DNA of 64,000 nt from Rhizobium lentis (GCF_017352135.1 NZ_CP071455.1:248001-312000), one strand, 5' to 3'; shown: positions 27,362-35,790, counted from the stretch's first letter. Made by a program: numbers and translations. The notes: generated from the sequence alone by a model not told the origin.

Positions 27362-27460
27362 GCAATTCCAGCAAAAGCGTGCAACGGTTTTGCGTCCGGA
27401 ATTGCGTGAAAACAAAGAGATAGAGCATTTCCGTGATTCAAAGAAAAACGGAGATGCTCT
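27362..27460. repeat. Double-hairpin intergenic palindromic element (RIME-like)
   Basis: Two adjacent hairpins in the gap between the binding-protein and permease genes. The first has arms GCAATTCC (27362-27369) and GGAATTGC (27398-27405) with inner GCAAAA/TTTTGC pairing. The second has 13-base arms (27422-27434 and 27448-27460) with one mismatch. The sequence type is one I recall as a dispersed intergenic repeat in Rhizobium genomes. Inside an operon it could stabilise upstream mRNA and lower permease expression. Confidence 0.7.
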
Positions 27461-27473
27461 TGCGCGACATGCT

Positions 27474-28697
27474 CTATTGCTGCACGAGGCTCTGGATGGA
27501 CTCCATCGTCTGCCTGGCGTCGGCGCTGCCGCCGAAGGCGGGTGGGAAATATTGGTTGAAGAGATTTTCCACCGCCGCCCAATTGTTGGTGATCACATAG
27601 GGCACCGAATGCGCCAGCGAATAGTCGAGCGCCTCGCCGCCATTGGTGATGTCCTTGGCCGCCACCTTGTACCAGGAGGCTTGCGAAGCCGTGCGCGCCG
27701 GGAGCGCGCGCCCCTGTTCGGCGAGATACTGCAATGCTTCCGGACTGGTCAGCACCTGGATCGCCTTCCAGGCCGCATCCTTGTTCTTGCTCGTCGTGGA
27801 AATGCCGAAACCTGATCCCGCCGTGACGGCCGCAAGTTCCTTGGCGTCGTCACGCGGCAGCGTGGTCAGGCCGATCTTGAACTTCGCCTTGTCCTTCATG
27901 CCGATGATCGACCAGGGGCCATCGACATACATGGCGACATTGCCCGAGTTGAAGCGACCCTGGATAACCGTGCCGACATCGGCGCTCGACGGCACCAGCG
28001 GCGCGACCTTGTCCTTGGCGGCAAAGCCGATCACCCTTTCGGCAGCGGCAATGGCGCTTGGATTGGTAAGGTCGAGTTCCCCGGCGTCGTTCACGTATTT
28101 GTCGCCCCAGGCCGAGGCCAGGACCGAATAGTTCTGTGGGGTGATGCCGAAGCCGTACTTGCCGTCCTTCGTCAGCTTCTTGGCGGCATCGGTAAACTCG
28201 GCGAGCGTCCAGCCCGGTTTCGGCAAGGGAATGCCGGCAGCTTGGATCGCGTCCACGTTATAATAGATGACCCACGGACCGACGTCATAAGGCAAGCCGT
28301 AAAGCTGCTTGTCGACGGACATGCCGCCGATGATCGAAGGGGTAAAGGCCCCGATATCGAACTTGTCGGCGGCGATGCGGTCGTTCAGCGGCTCGAGCAG
28401 CGAATAGAAGTTCGGCATGCGCAGCGACTGCATGGACACGATGTCGGCAAGCTGGCCGGACGCCGCCAGCACCGGCAGCCGCGTCCAGTAGTCGACCCAG
28501 CCCGTCGTCGTCAGCGTCACCTTGATATCGGGATATTTGGCAGTCACCATATCGGCCAGGTGCTGCCAGCTCTTGGTGTCGGCCTCCGAACCGGTCCACA
28601 TCTGCCAGGTCAGGTTGACCTGCTCGGCCGAAGCGGATGTGGCAAAGAGGCTTCCGCCGATTGCGGCGAGCAAAAGCGTTTTCTTCAGAACCTTCAT
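27474..28697 (-). CDS. Sugar ABC transporter substrate-binding protein (fucoside locus)
   Basis: A 407-residue periplasmic binding protein. Signal peptide cleaved after SASA (residue 24). The mature part starts EQVNLTWQMWTGSEADTKSW and has the family phrases TAKYPDIKVTLTTTG and PGWTLAEFTDAAKKL. The ATG at 28697 has GGAGGAGAAACCC before it; the frame is open for 11 more codons upstream. It follows the fucosidase gene by 49 bases and precedes the frameshifted permease. Its ligand is presumably a fucose-containing oligosaccharide, inferred from the neighbour. Confidence 0.93.
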   Translation of the reverse strand: MKVLKKTLLLAAIGGSLFATSASAEQVNLTWQMWTGSEADTKSWQHLADMVTAKYPDIKVTLTTTGWVDYWTRLPVLAASGQLADIVSMQSLRMPNFYSLLEPLNDRIAADKFDIGAFTPSIIGGMSVDKQLYGLPYDVGPWVIYYNVDAIQAAGIPLPKPGWTLAEFTDAAKKLTKDGKYGFGITPQNYSVLASAWGDKYVNDAGELDLTNPSAIAAAERVIGFAAKDKVAPLVPSSADVGTVIQGRFNSGNVAMYVDGPWSIIGMKDKAKFKIGLTTLPRDDAKELAAVTAGSGFGISTTSKNKDAAWKAIQVLTSPEALQYLAEQGRALPARTASQASWYKVAAKDITNGGEALDYSLAHSVPYVITNNWAAVENLFNQYFPPAFGGSADARQTMESIQSLVQQ

Positions 28698-28746
28698 GGG
28701 TTTCTCCTCCCTCCATGACGCAATGAACACGCGAATGGGACCGAGT

Positions 28747-30072
28747 TCATGCCTTGAGGATGATCTCGATCACCGGGACGGTAACGTCCGGTCGCCGGAC
28801 CGGCAGCTCGAGCATGACCATGCCTTCCGGCACCATCACGCCGACATTGGGATCCACATCCCTGGTGTGGGTGAGCCAGCGCACTTCGCTGGCGTCATGC
28901 AGGAACTGCACATAGGCGATCCTGCCGGCGATGCCCTCGATGTGGATGTGGCGGTAAGGCCAGTTATAAACATGCAGATACAGTCGGTTGCCCCGCTGGG
29001 TGTAGCGGCAGCCGGCCGGTGCCGGAAGTTCGGACGGACCGGCTCCATAGATGGAGCGCGCGTTGACGGCCATCCAGTTCTGGTAGACCTCGAGCGCGGC
29101 GATGGCGCGCGCATCGAACGTGCCCCGCCCGGTCGGGCCGACATTCATGAGGAGGTTGCCGCCGAGCGCAACGGAATCGATCAGCAGCTGGATGATCTGT
29201 TCCGGGCTCTTCCAGCTATCCTCGTCACGGTGATAGCCCCAGGAGCCACTGAAAGTGTGGCAGGCTTCCCAGAGCACCCCTTGGCTCGCGATGGCGGGCG
29301 CCACGCGTGGCGTATATTGCTCCGGCGTGGTTATGTCGGGCAAAATTCCCGGCGGCAGATCGAGGCGGTTGTTGATGATGATTTCGGGCTGCAGCTCGCG
29401 CGCCAGTTCGACCAGCCGCTCGCTCTCCCAGTCTGCGCGCCCCTTGCCGGGCAGGCCGCGATATTCGCGGGCGGGCCCGGGATAGCTGAAATCGAACCAG
29501 ATAATGTCGACGCGACCGAAGCCGGTCAGAAGCTCGCGCACCTGTTCGCGCATATAGGCCGCATAGTTGGCAACGTTGCGGCCGGCATTCAGCGCCTTGG
29601 CTTCGGGATGGTTGCGCAAGGGATGGTGAAGGTCGATCGGGAAATCCGGATGATGCCAGTCGAGCAGCGAATAATAGAAGCCGATCTTCAACCCCTCGGC
29701 GCGGAAGGCCTCGACCAGCGGCGTCAGCAGATCCCGGCCGCAGGGGGTGTTCGGCGCCTTGTAGTCGGTGACCTTGCTGTCCCAAAGGCAGAAACCCTCG
29801 TGATGCTTGGTCGTCACCACGACATATTTCATGCCGGCGAGACGGGCGCGACGCGCCCATTCCTTGGGATCGTAGAGGTCGGGATCGAAATTGTCGAAAT
29901 AGCGCTGGTAATGGTCGTCGCTCAGCTCTTCGCGGTTCTTCAACCACTCGTGCCGGGCTCCAAGAGCATAAAGGCCCCAATGGATGAACATACCGAGGCG
30001 GTCATAGCTGAACCAGGCGTGCTTACCCGCCCCCGATGCCGAATTCTCCGGCAGGCGCTCCGAACTCGTCAC
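28747..30072 (-). CDS. GH29 alpha-L-fucosidase, cytoplasmic
   Basis: A 441-residue family GH29 enzyme that releases L-fucose from glycosides by a retaining mechanism. Signature parts are the opening WFSYDRLGMFIHWGLYA, the TTKHHEGFCLWDS segment, and the nucleophile region IIWFDFSYPG (Asp194). A C-terminal beta-sandwich follows from about residue 340. The GTG at 30072 was taken as start because GGGAGGAG lies 7 bases upstream. No signal peptide, so it acts on imported fucosides such as plant xyloglucan, arabinogalactan or pectin side-chain fragments. First gene of the operon with the binding protein and permeases, under the operator at 30110-30121. No fucose-metabolism genes are nearby. Confidence 0.93.
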   Translation of the reverse strand: MTSSERLPENSASGAGKHAWFSYDRLGMFIHWGLYALGARHEWLKNREELSDDHYQRYFDNFDPDLYDPKEWARRARLAGMKYVVVTTKHHEGFCLWDSKVTDYKAPNTPCGRDLLTPLVEAFRAEGLKIGFYYSLLDWHHPDFPIDLHHPLRNHPEAKALNAGRNVANYAAYMREQVRELLTGFGRVDIIWFDFSYPGPAREYRGLPGKGRADWESERLVELARELQPEIIINNRLDLPPGILPDITTPEQYTPRVAPAIASQGVLWEACHTFSGSWGYHRDEDSWKSPEQIIQLLIDSVALGGNLLMNVGPTGRGTFDARAIAALEVYQNWMAVNARSIYGAGPSELPAPAGCRYTQRGNRLYLHVYNWPYRHIHIEGIAGRIAYVQFLHDASEVRWLTHTRDVDPNVGVMVPEGMVMLELPVRRPDVTVPVIEIILKA

Positions 30073-30109
30073 AGGTTTCTCCTCCCTGTTTTCCGGTTCC
30101 ACGTCATGT

Positions 30110-30157
30110 CGAACCGGTTCGGTGAGTGAACATCTTCCTTGATCCGGCGCCTGTCAA
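30110..30157 (-). promoter_or_regulatory. Promoter and LacI operator of the fucosidase operon
   Basis: On the reverse strand: -35 TTGACA at 30157-30152, a 17-base spacer and a weak -10 GATGTT at 30134-30129. The perfect 12-bp palindrome CGAACCGGTTCG at 30110-30121 would fall on or just after the start of transcription, suiting repression by the divergent LacI protein. Confidence 0.7.
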
Positions 30158-30261
30158 GGCGAAAATCACAAATCGCAAAACTGCCGATTAGGCCGTGCTG
30201 TAGAGGCCAATAGACGGCGCGTGTTGCAACGCCGAATAAAATCTGACAAAAGAAAGCTCTA

Positions 30262-30271
30262 GAACCGGTTC
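30262..30271. promoter_or_regulatory. Second LacI operator copy, ahead of the lacI-type gene
   Basis: GAACCGGTTC, the same core palindrome as at 30110-30121, placed 6 bases before the ATG at 30278. It suggests autoregulation. The two copies are about 151 bases apart. Confidence 0.7.
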
Positions 30272-30277
30272 GATAAC

Positions 30278-31285
30278 ATGACGACCATACGAGATGTCGC
30301 GCGCCTGGCGGGGGTTTCGATCTCGACTGTCTCGCTCGCGCTCAACAGCCCGAAAAAGGTGGGCGCCGAGACGCTCGAGCGCATCCGGCAGGCGATACAA
30401 TCGACGGGCTACCGCATCGATCCGGTGGCGCAGACGCTGGCGCGCGGGCGAAGCTCGCTGATCGGCTTCGTTGCAGCCAATCTCGGCAACATGTTCTTCG
30501 GCGACGTCCGACGCGAGATCGAGCACCAGGCGCTCGACCACGGCTATTTCGTGCTGATCGCGGATTCCTCCGGCAGGGCCGATCTCGAACGGGCGTTGCT
30601 GGAGCGGCTGCAGGCGCAGAAGATCGCCGGCATCGCCTTGGCGGCAAACGGACACGGCGAGGAATACGCAACCTTCTTGCGCGACTTCAAGACGCCGATC
30701 GTCATGTTCGACCAAAAGGTGGAGGGTGCGGCGCGTGATTTCGTCGGCTCCGACAATGCGCTGACGACGACCATCCTGGCGGAGCACCTGCTGCAACTCG
30801 GCCACCGACGCATCGCCCTGATCTCCGGACCGAGCAGCCTTTACACCGCCAACGAGCGCCTGACGGGATTCTTGAACACGATGGCCGGCGCCGGGGTCGA
30901 GGTCGATCCTTCGCTGGTGGTCGAGGGCGGGTATACCAGGGCCGGCGGCCACGCACAGGCAATGCGCCTGCTGACCCGCCGCGACCGGCCGACTGCCATT
31001 ATCGGCGCCAACAACATGACCGGCCTTGCTGCTTTGCAGGCGATGCAGGAAATGGGCTTCCGTTGCCCCGACGACGTATCGCTAGCCATGGTCGACGACG
31101 TGCCCTGGAGCAACGTCATCACGCCCCGCATCACCATGGTCGTCCAGGATGCGCAGAAGCTCGGCGAACTCGCTGCACAGCGTCTGCTGGCCAGGATCGC
31201 AAGCCCCGAAGCCGCCGCCGAGCCGCCGCAGGATTTCATCCTGACGCCGCGCTTCGTGCGCGGCGAGTCGACCAGACGGCTGTGA
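30278..31285 (+). CDS. LacI-family regulator of the fucosidase/ABC locus
   Basis: A 335-residue regulator: helix-turn-helix TIRDVARLAGVSISTVSLAL at residues 3-22, hinge to about 60, then the sugar-sensing domain (IGFVAANLGNMFFGDVRREI, LLQLGHRRIALISGPSSLYT, DDVSLAMVDDVPWSNVITPR). It is divergent from the fucosidase operon, and the gap holds two copies of GAACCGGTTC, one beside each start. It most likely represses the operon until a fucoside or fucose-derived ligand binds. Confidence 0.93.
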   Translation: MTTIRDVARLAGVSISTVSLALNSPKKVGAETLERIRQAIQSTGYRIDPVAQTLARGRSSLIGFVAANLGNMFFGDVRREIEHQALDHGYFVLIADSSGRADLERALLERLQAQKIAGIALAANGHGEEYATFLRDFKTPIVMFDQKVEGAARDFVGSDNALTTTILAEHLLQLGHRRIALISGPSSLYTANERLTGFLNTMAGAGVEVDPSLVVEGGYTRAGGHAQAMRLLTRRDRPTAIIGANNMTGLAALQAMQEMGFRCPDDVSLAMVDDVPWSNVITPRITMVVQDAQKLGELAAQRLLARIASPEAAAEPPQDFILTPRFVRGESTRRL

Positions 31286-31587
31286 GGGCTTCCGGGGCGA
31301 AGCTGCGCCAAAGCACGAGAGAACCTCATCCTTGTAGGTTGCCGTTGCTATATGGTGGGGCCGGGAGACGGGGAGGCGCTTCATCCTCAGGTTTGGAACT
31401 CGTACCTCAGCGCGCATCTCCGTCGCCATGTCTTGGCTCGAACGGTTGCTGGGCTTTGGGCCCGCGTTGCAAGGAGGAGCAGTCATGCATGCCGCGGCGT
31501 CGAAGACCCTTTCAAGGCGCGGGATAGATTCGACCGGCTGGCGGCGATCATTCTGAGCCTCTGTGATCTCGCGGAAAGCTCCCCGAG
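31286..31587. other. 302-base gap between lacI-type and kinase genes, with a possible micro-ORF
   Basis: No established gene. A strong ribosome-site-like AAGGAGGAGC precedes an ATG at 31485 that opens only 23 codons (31485-31556, starts MHAAASKTLSRRG). Another frame from about 31484 to the TAA at 31589-31591 has coding-like base use (RFDRLAAIILSLCDLAES) but no start. This could be the frameshifted remnant of a small gene. Confidence 0.3.
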
Positions 31588-33960
31588 CTAACGGGCAGCA
31601 GTAATCCGCACTTCATCCGACATCTCCGCACCGATCGGAATCCGAAGCGTAAACGTCGTGCCGTTTCCGCGGCTACTTGTCACCACTATCGATCCCCCGT
31701 GAAGCTCGATGATCTGCTTGACGAGATTGAGGCCGATGCCGGTGCCGGCAATACCTGTGGAGCTTCTGGCGCGAAAATAACGCTGGAACATCTTCGGGAG
31801 GTCGTCGGCGTCGATGCCGATGCCCTCGTCGCGCACGGCGATGCAGACGTTATCTCCTTCCTGCCATCCCGTAACGTGGACGTTCGGAGAGTCCGGCGCG
31901 TATTTCACGGCATTCGAAAAGAGGTTGCTGAAGACCTGATCGAGAGCGGGATGATCGCCGTAGATGGTCGAAGGAAGTCGATCGAGGTCGAGCAAGAAGC
32001 GATGGGACCGCCGGATGCTTTCCTGACGTGCGCTGCAGGTTCCGATGATTTCGGCAATCGAGCACGGCTTGTGCACGATGCTGATCCGGCCATGATCCAA
32101 TCGCCCGGCCGCAAGAATGCTTTCCATCAGTTCGAGCATGCGCGAAACCGAGCTGCGGATCTGATCGGCTTTTTCGGAGAGAAACTCCGGCGTCGCCGCC
32201 TCCTTGCGCCGAATGAGCCGCTGCGCCGCGCCGTCAATCACTGCGAGCGGCGTACGGAACTCATGCGACGCCATCGAGACGAACTGGCGCTGCAACTCGT
32301 TGATCTGCTTTTCCTGTTCAAGCATGCGTTCGAGCTCTTCCGTCTGCCTCGCCAATTCGACCGTGCGGGAGCGCACCATCTCTTCAAGCGTGTCGCGGTG
32401 CTGCAGCAAGGCCTTTTCGGCGCGCTTGGCCTCGGTGACGTCGACGACTGCCATCAGCGACGCGGCCTTACCCTTATAGGTCAAACAGGTGGAATAGACG
32501 GTGACTTCGATGGCCGTGCCATCTCCCTTGAGATGCTGGGAGCAACGGGTCGAGGCGGGATGTTCGACGTCGAAGAGGAGAACCTCGGGTCGGTTGAATT
32601 CCTGCGGCGCCTCGATGTCGGACAGCCGCATCGTCAGGAATTGTTCCAGACCGTAGCCGTAGTGATCGATGGCGGCCTGGTTTACGTGGAGAAATCGCAA
32701 CGTTTCACGATCGTAAACCCACATCGGCATCGGGTTGCCTTCAAACAGCAGCCTGAACGACGCCTCCTGCATCTTAAGATCGGTGATGTCGACACGTATG
32801 CCGACACTGCCCCCTTCGGAGATCCGGCGTTCTTCGATCCGCAGCCACCGGTTTCCGGGCAGGCGCTGCTCGTGTTTGCTGCTGGGCTCGGCGTGATGAG
32901 CCAGCCTTTCCGCCAGCCATTCCTCTTCCCGGCCGACTGCTTCGGGATATTGGCCGCGTTCGAGGCCTGCACGCAGACGGTCTTCGAAGCGCATGCCTTT
33001 CTCGAGCATATCGCCGCTTTCGGCATAAAGCTGTTCGTATCTCCTGTTCCACAGGACGAAGCGGTCTTCCGCGTCGAACAATACGAGGCCTTCCGGGACG
33101 ACTTCGAAAGCCGCCAGAAGCCGGGCATGCGCCGCCCGCGCCTCCTGCTCGGCGCGTTCCGCCTGGGCGTGCGCCTTGGCAAGCGCCCTATCAGCCAGCC
33201 AGGCCTGCGTGATATCCTCGTGGGTCGAGACCCAGCCGCCGTCCTGTGTCCGCTGATGATAGCCACGGATGATCTGGCCGGACTTGAGTTCCTTGATCCA
33301 GTCCTGAGGCGTGTCGCCCTTGTTGGTCGCTTCTGCCCAGGCAAGATAGTCCGAGGTCGAGGTGGCGGGAACGGCGCCGACCCCGTGTCTTAGATTCAGA
33401 ATGTCTTCGAGCGACTGCCCTGGATGGATGACGGAGGGATCAAGCCCGTAGACTTCGGCATAACGATTGTTTGAAAGCAGCAGCCGGCCGCCTTCGTCAA
33501 ACAGGCAGACGCCTTGGCCCATACTGGCAAGGGCCGTGTCGAGCTGCTCGTTGCGCCGCCGCAGGCGCGCGTGAACAGAACCGAGCTCGATATGTCGTTT
33601 GATGCGGGCGACGAGCTCGCCGGCGGAGACAAGATTGGAAACGCAATCCACCGCGCCGGCGGCAAGCCCTCCAATCCGGCTTTCCTCGTCCTCCGGCAAG
33701 ACGAGGATGATCACCGGAATATCACTCGTTAGCGGATTTTCCTTCAGACGCCGGCAGTCTTCGAGACCATGTCCCTCCGGCGACAGGGCGTCCAGCAGAA
33801 TAAGTTCCGGCAGCGGTCGCTCGGCGGCGAGTTGGTGAAACTGATCCCGGTCGAGGTGAACGCGCAACGCTATACCATGTCGTTCAAGATCACCGCCGAC
33901 ACCATGCAGGCCTGGCAACGCGCCGCCCATCGCAAAGATTCTGTGCAGTTCGCCGGACAC
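31588..33960 (-). CDS. Multi-PAS sensor histidine kinase with degenerate N-terminal receiver domain
   Basis: About 790 residues. Order: receiver-like domain (about 10-125), three PAS modules (about 130-255, 270-395, 400-520), a coiled coil (LEEMVRSRTVELARQTEELE region), HisKA with the phospho-acceptor in SHEFRTPLAV (His566) and a HATPase domain with N-box LFSNAVKYA, DEGIGID and TGIGLNLVKQI. The receiver keeps the LILLD aspartate but lacks the N-terminal acidic pair, the conserved Thr and the KP-lysine (reads VSNLVSAGEL), so it is unlikely to be phosphorylated normally. The GTG at 33960 follows GGGGGAACG; an ATG at 33996 without ribosome site is the alternative. No membrane helix, so it senses a cytoplasmic signal. 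No partner response regulator is adjacent. Confidence 0.88.
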   Translation of the reverse strand: MSGELHRIFAMGGALPGLHGVGGDLERHGIALRVHLDRDQFHQLAAERPLPELILLDALSPEGHGLEDCRRLKENPLTSDIPVIILVLPEDEESRIGGLAAGAVDCVSNLVSAGELVARIKRHIELGSVHARLRRRNEQLDTALASMGQGVCLFDEGGRLLLSNNRYAEVYGLDPSVIHPGQSLEDILNLRHGVGAVPATSTSDYLAWAEATNKGDTPQDWIKELKSGQIIRGYHQRTQDGGWVSTHEDITQAWLADRALAKAHAQAERAEQEARAAHARLLAAFEVVPEGLVLFDAEDRFVLWNRRYEQLYAESGDMLEKGMRFEDRLRAGLERGQYPEAVGREEEWLAERLAHHAEPSSKHEQRLPGNRWLRIEERRISEGGSVGIRVDITDLKMQEASFRLLFEGNPMPMWVYDRETLRFLHVNQAAIDHYGYGLEQFLTMRLSDIEAPQEFNRPEVLLFDVEHPASTRCSQHLKGDGTAIEVTVYSTCLTYKGKAASLMAVVDVTEAKRAEKALLQHRDTLEEMVRSRTVELARQTEELERMLEQEKQINELQRQFVSMASHEFRTPLAVIDGAAQRLIRRKEAATPEFLSEKADQIRSSVSRMLELMESILAAGRLDHGRISIVHKPCSIAEIIGTCSARQESIRRSHRFLLDLDRLPSTIYGDHPALDQVFSNLFSNAVKYAPDSPNVHVTGWQEGDNVCIAVRDEGIGIDADDLPKMFQRYFRARSSTGIAGTGIGLNLVKQIIELHGGSIVVTSSRGNGTTFTLRIPIGAEMSDEVRITAAR

Positions 33961-34128
33961 GACCGTTCCCCCGTTCGTCCACATGGACGCGACCATAAGT
34001 CGTGCCGGTTAACATGCCCCTCACCTACGGTCAGCATCATGGCATTCCTCATTCTATGGTTGAAGAAAAGTTTGCGGGGGGTGGGTAAATATCAGGTGAT
34101 GCAAGCGGCAGGGCGTTCTTCGAAGTTT

Positions 34129-34572
34129 TCACCGATGTCGGCTGGACCGACCTACCGTTCGTTCCATGCCCTTGCGCAGGATATCCAGGCCGCGCTGGTA
34201 TTTTTCGGTGTTCTTGCCGGCTTGTTCGGCCTGTCGGAGATTGTCTTCGAGATCGGCCTGTTTGACCGGCAGGGCCAGCGGGTTCGCTGCGGCGCGCCTG
34301 ACGAATTCCTCGTCAGGCTCGTCGGGACGTCGGGTCAAAGCATCCACCGCGGAAATGATCGCTGGCGGAAAACCTTCCTCCCTCAGCCTGTCGAGGGTCC
34401 AGCCGCTGCCTTTTTCGGCGACGTCGTGAAGATAGGCGACCGTCCGCGCGTCGTCACCCGAAACAAGGAGGGCGACCCGCTGACAGTGCTCGAAGAACGG
34501 CTGGCCGGTCTTGTCCACCTGCCCCTTATGCGCCTCGATGGCGATTTGCATGGCATGATCGAGATGCTGCAT
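34129..34572 (-). CDS. Small HD-domain protein, SpoT/Mesh1-like
   Basis: A 147-residue stand-alone HD phosphohydrolase-type protein. It shows the metal motifs of the SpoT hydrolase fold: an early His in FFEHCQRVALLV, the pair in VAYLHDVAEKG (His-Asp near residue 48), and the late KQADLEDNLRQ. A domain this size resembles small alarmone hydrolases, which remove pyrophosphate from (p)ppGpp or related nucleotides. That activity is an inference and other nucleotides are possible. It starts 5 bases after the DUF2934 gene, so the two are co-transcribed. Confidence 0.78.
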   Translation of the reverse strand: MQHLDHAMQIAIEAHKGQVDKTGQPFFEHCQRVALLVSGDDARTVAYLHDVAEKGSGWTLDRLREEGFPPAIISAVDALTRRPDEPDEEFVRRAAANPLALPVKQADLEDNLRQAEQAGKNTEKYQRGLDILRKGMERTVGRSSRHR

Positions 34573-34577
34573 GGCGG

Positions 34578-34904
34578 CTACGGTCCCTCGGTCTCTCTGA
34601 TCTTCCGCCGGGAAGCTTCCTCCCCGGTTGTCATCTCGATATCGGGCGTCGACGTTCCGGCAACTTGATCAGGTCCGGCTCGTGGCCGATCGAGATCACC
34701 GCTTTCCCCGGCCGCTTGAAGCAGCGCCGCATCGTCCCTGTCATCTTGCTCAAGCAGGTCTCGCAGCGTCTCATGCTCGTCCTCGCCGGCCAGCTCATCG
34801 CAGGCTTGCATCCAGTGACGCAGGTCCGCACCTTCAGGGCGGCCTTCGGCTTCCCATATTTCATAGGCGCGCCGCCGTATCTGCTCGTGTTTGTCTATGG
34901 CCAT
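34578..34904 (-). CDS. DUF2934 domain protein
   Basis: A 108-residue acidic protein. Residues 1-40 match the DUF2934 module (IRRRAYEIWEAEGRPEG and HWMQACDEL), a short helical motif common in rhizobial plasmid-borne stress proteins; its function is unknown. The remaining part is Asp/Glu-rich and probably disordered. The ATG at 34904 has GGAG at the right distance, while the ATG 12 bases upstream has none. Forms a two-gene unit with the HD protein downstream. Confidence 0.75.
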   Translation of the reverse strand: MAIDKHEQIRRRAYEIWEAEGRPEGADLRHWMQACDELAGEDEHETLRDLLEQDDRDDAALLQAAGESGDLDRPRAGPDQVAGTSTPDIEMTTGEEASRRKIRETEGP

Positions 34905-35036
34905 GGTCTTCTCCAATTCCGACCTGATGCGCAGCCTAAGCTTAGCTCCGGCCGGCCTAAAACGATCGCGTTCTAGGCCGCCATCTCCCGACAGCTTTCA
35001 GCGCAGCTTCGGCACGACGAGCCGAGCGGTCGGCCT

Positions 35037-35393
35037 TCAAGGCGAATTGATGGTGGGAAGAAAATCCTCCACCTGCTTGCGCTGATCTTTTGAAAGCGTC
35101 TCCACCCGCTCCTTCCAGAAGCGTTCGGCCGCCGGAGGATCCTCCTCCCATTGGCGAACAGTGGTGATGTTGTCGTCGATCTTGGACCGACGGCGCCCGC
35201 CGAGACTCAGATACTCCTTTGCGAGTTTGAGGCTCGGGGTTTCAGTGCCGCTATCGCGATCCAATGTCGAACTCGCGTTGCTGCGGGCTGCTTGCGAGGC
35301 TTTCTGACGATCGGCCTCGGCCCGCTGCGTGTCGAAGGAGCGCGCGTCGTCGGTTCCGCTCTCGGGTGTCGTGTCGGTTTTGAAAGTGCTCAT
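35037..35393 (-). CDS. Small hypothetical protein, probable general-stress gene
   Basis: A 118-residue protein I do not recognise. The first 50 residues are Ser/Thr/Asp-rich and probably disordered. The rest is charged and helical, with LGGRRRSKIDDNITTVRQWE and WKERVETLSKDQRKQVEDFL. No signal peptide or membrane helix. GAGGTG precedes the ATG. The upstream region has an EcfG-like promoter (35421-35445) that would start transcription about 20 bases before the ATG. Confidence 0.65.
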   Translation of the reverse strand: MSTFKTDTTPESGTDDARSFDTQRAEADRQKASQAARSNASSTLDRDSGTETPSLKLAKEYLSLGGRRRSKIDDNITTVRQWEEDPPAAERFWKERVETLSKDQRKQVEDFLPTINSP

Positions 35394-35420
35394 GGATCAC
35401 CTCGATTGCTGTGATCCAAT

Positions 35421-35445
35421 AACCCTTGCCAGCGGCCAGAGTTCC
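35421..35445 (-). promoter_or_regulatory. EcfG-type (general stress) promoter, near consensus
   Basis: Reverse strand: -35 GGAAC (35445-35441), 16-base spacer, -10 GGTT (35424-35421), against the alphaproteobacterial EcfG consensus GGAAC-N16/17-CGTT as I recall it. One base differs in the -10. Confidence 0.55.
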
Positions 35446-35499
35446 GCACATCTGCGATTGATTTGAGCGGCTAATCGAGCCGGACCGGCCTGCCGGCAA

Positions 35500-35790
35500 T
35501 CAGTGAACGGCCATGCTCACCATGCGATAGGGATGCACCGCCTCGAACTGCGAGATCATCGCCGTTGCCTGAAGCAACACGCGCTCGGCATTCTCGGGAT
35601 CGTCCCGGGCGAGCTCGTCGGCGTTGACGCGGATCGCCTCGGCCATGTTGTTGGATAGGACAGCAAACTGCATATTGCCTTCGACAAGAGCCTCGCGCGC
35701 CGTATCCTCCAGCGTACGAGCGATATCGACGAAGATTTCCTCGCGTTCCTCGACACTGAGGTCTTTGATTATATTGGTCTTCTCTTCCAT
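35500..35790 (-). CDS. Small hypothetical protein, probable general-stress gene
   Basis: A 96-residue acidic, all-helical protein of unknown family (IKDLSVEEREEIFVDIARTL, ALVEGNMQFAVLSNNMAEAI). No signal peptide or membrane helix. The ATG at 35790 was preferred over a GTG three codons earlier because AGGAG lies at proper distance. It is divergent from groEL, and an exact EcfG-type promoter (35937-35961) lies upstream of it, overlapping nothing of the groEL promoter but ending only 12 bases from it. Confidence 0.65.
   Translation of the reverse strand: MEEKTNIIKDLSVEEREEIFVDIARTLEDTAREALVEGNMQFAVLSNNMAEAIRVNADELARDDPENAERVLLQATAMISQFEAVHPYRMVSMAVH

Noticed and set aside
31699..33393. A 564-codon forward open frame inside the histidine kinase
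   Set aside because: The kinase on the reverse strand has clear PAS, HisKA and ATPase motifs; the forward frame is a compositional shadow.
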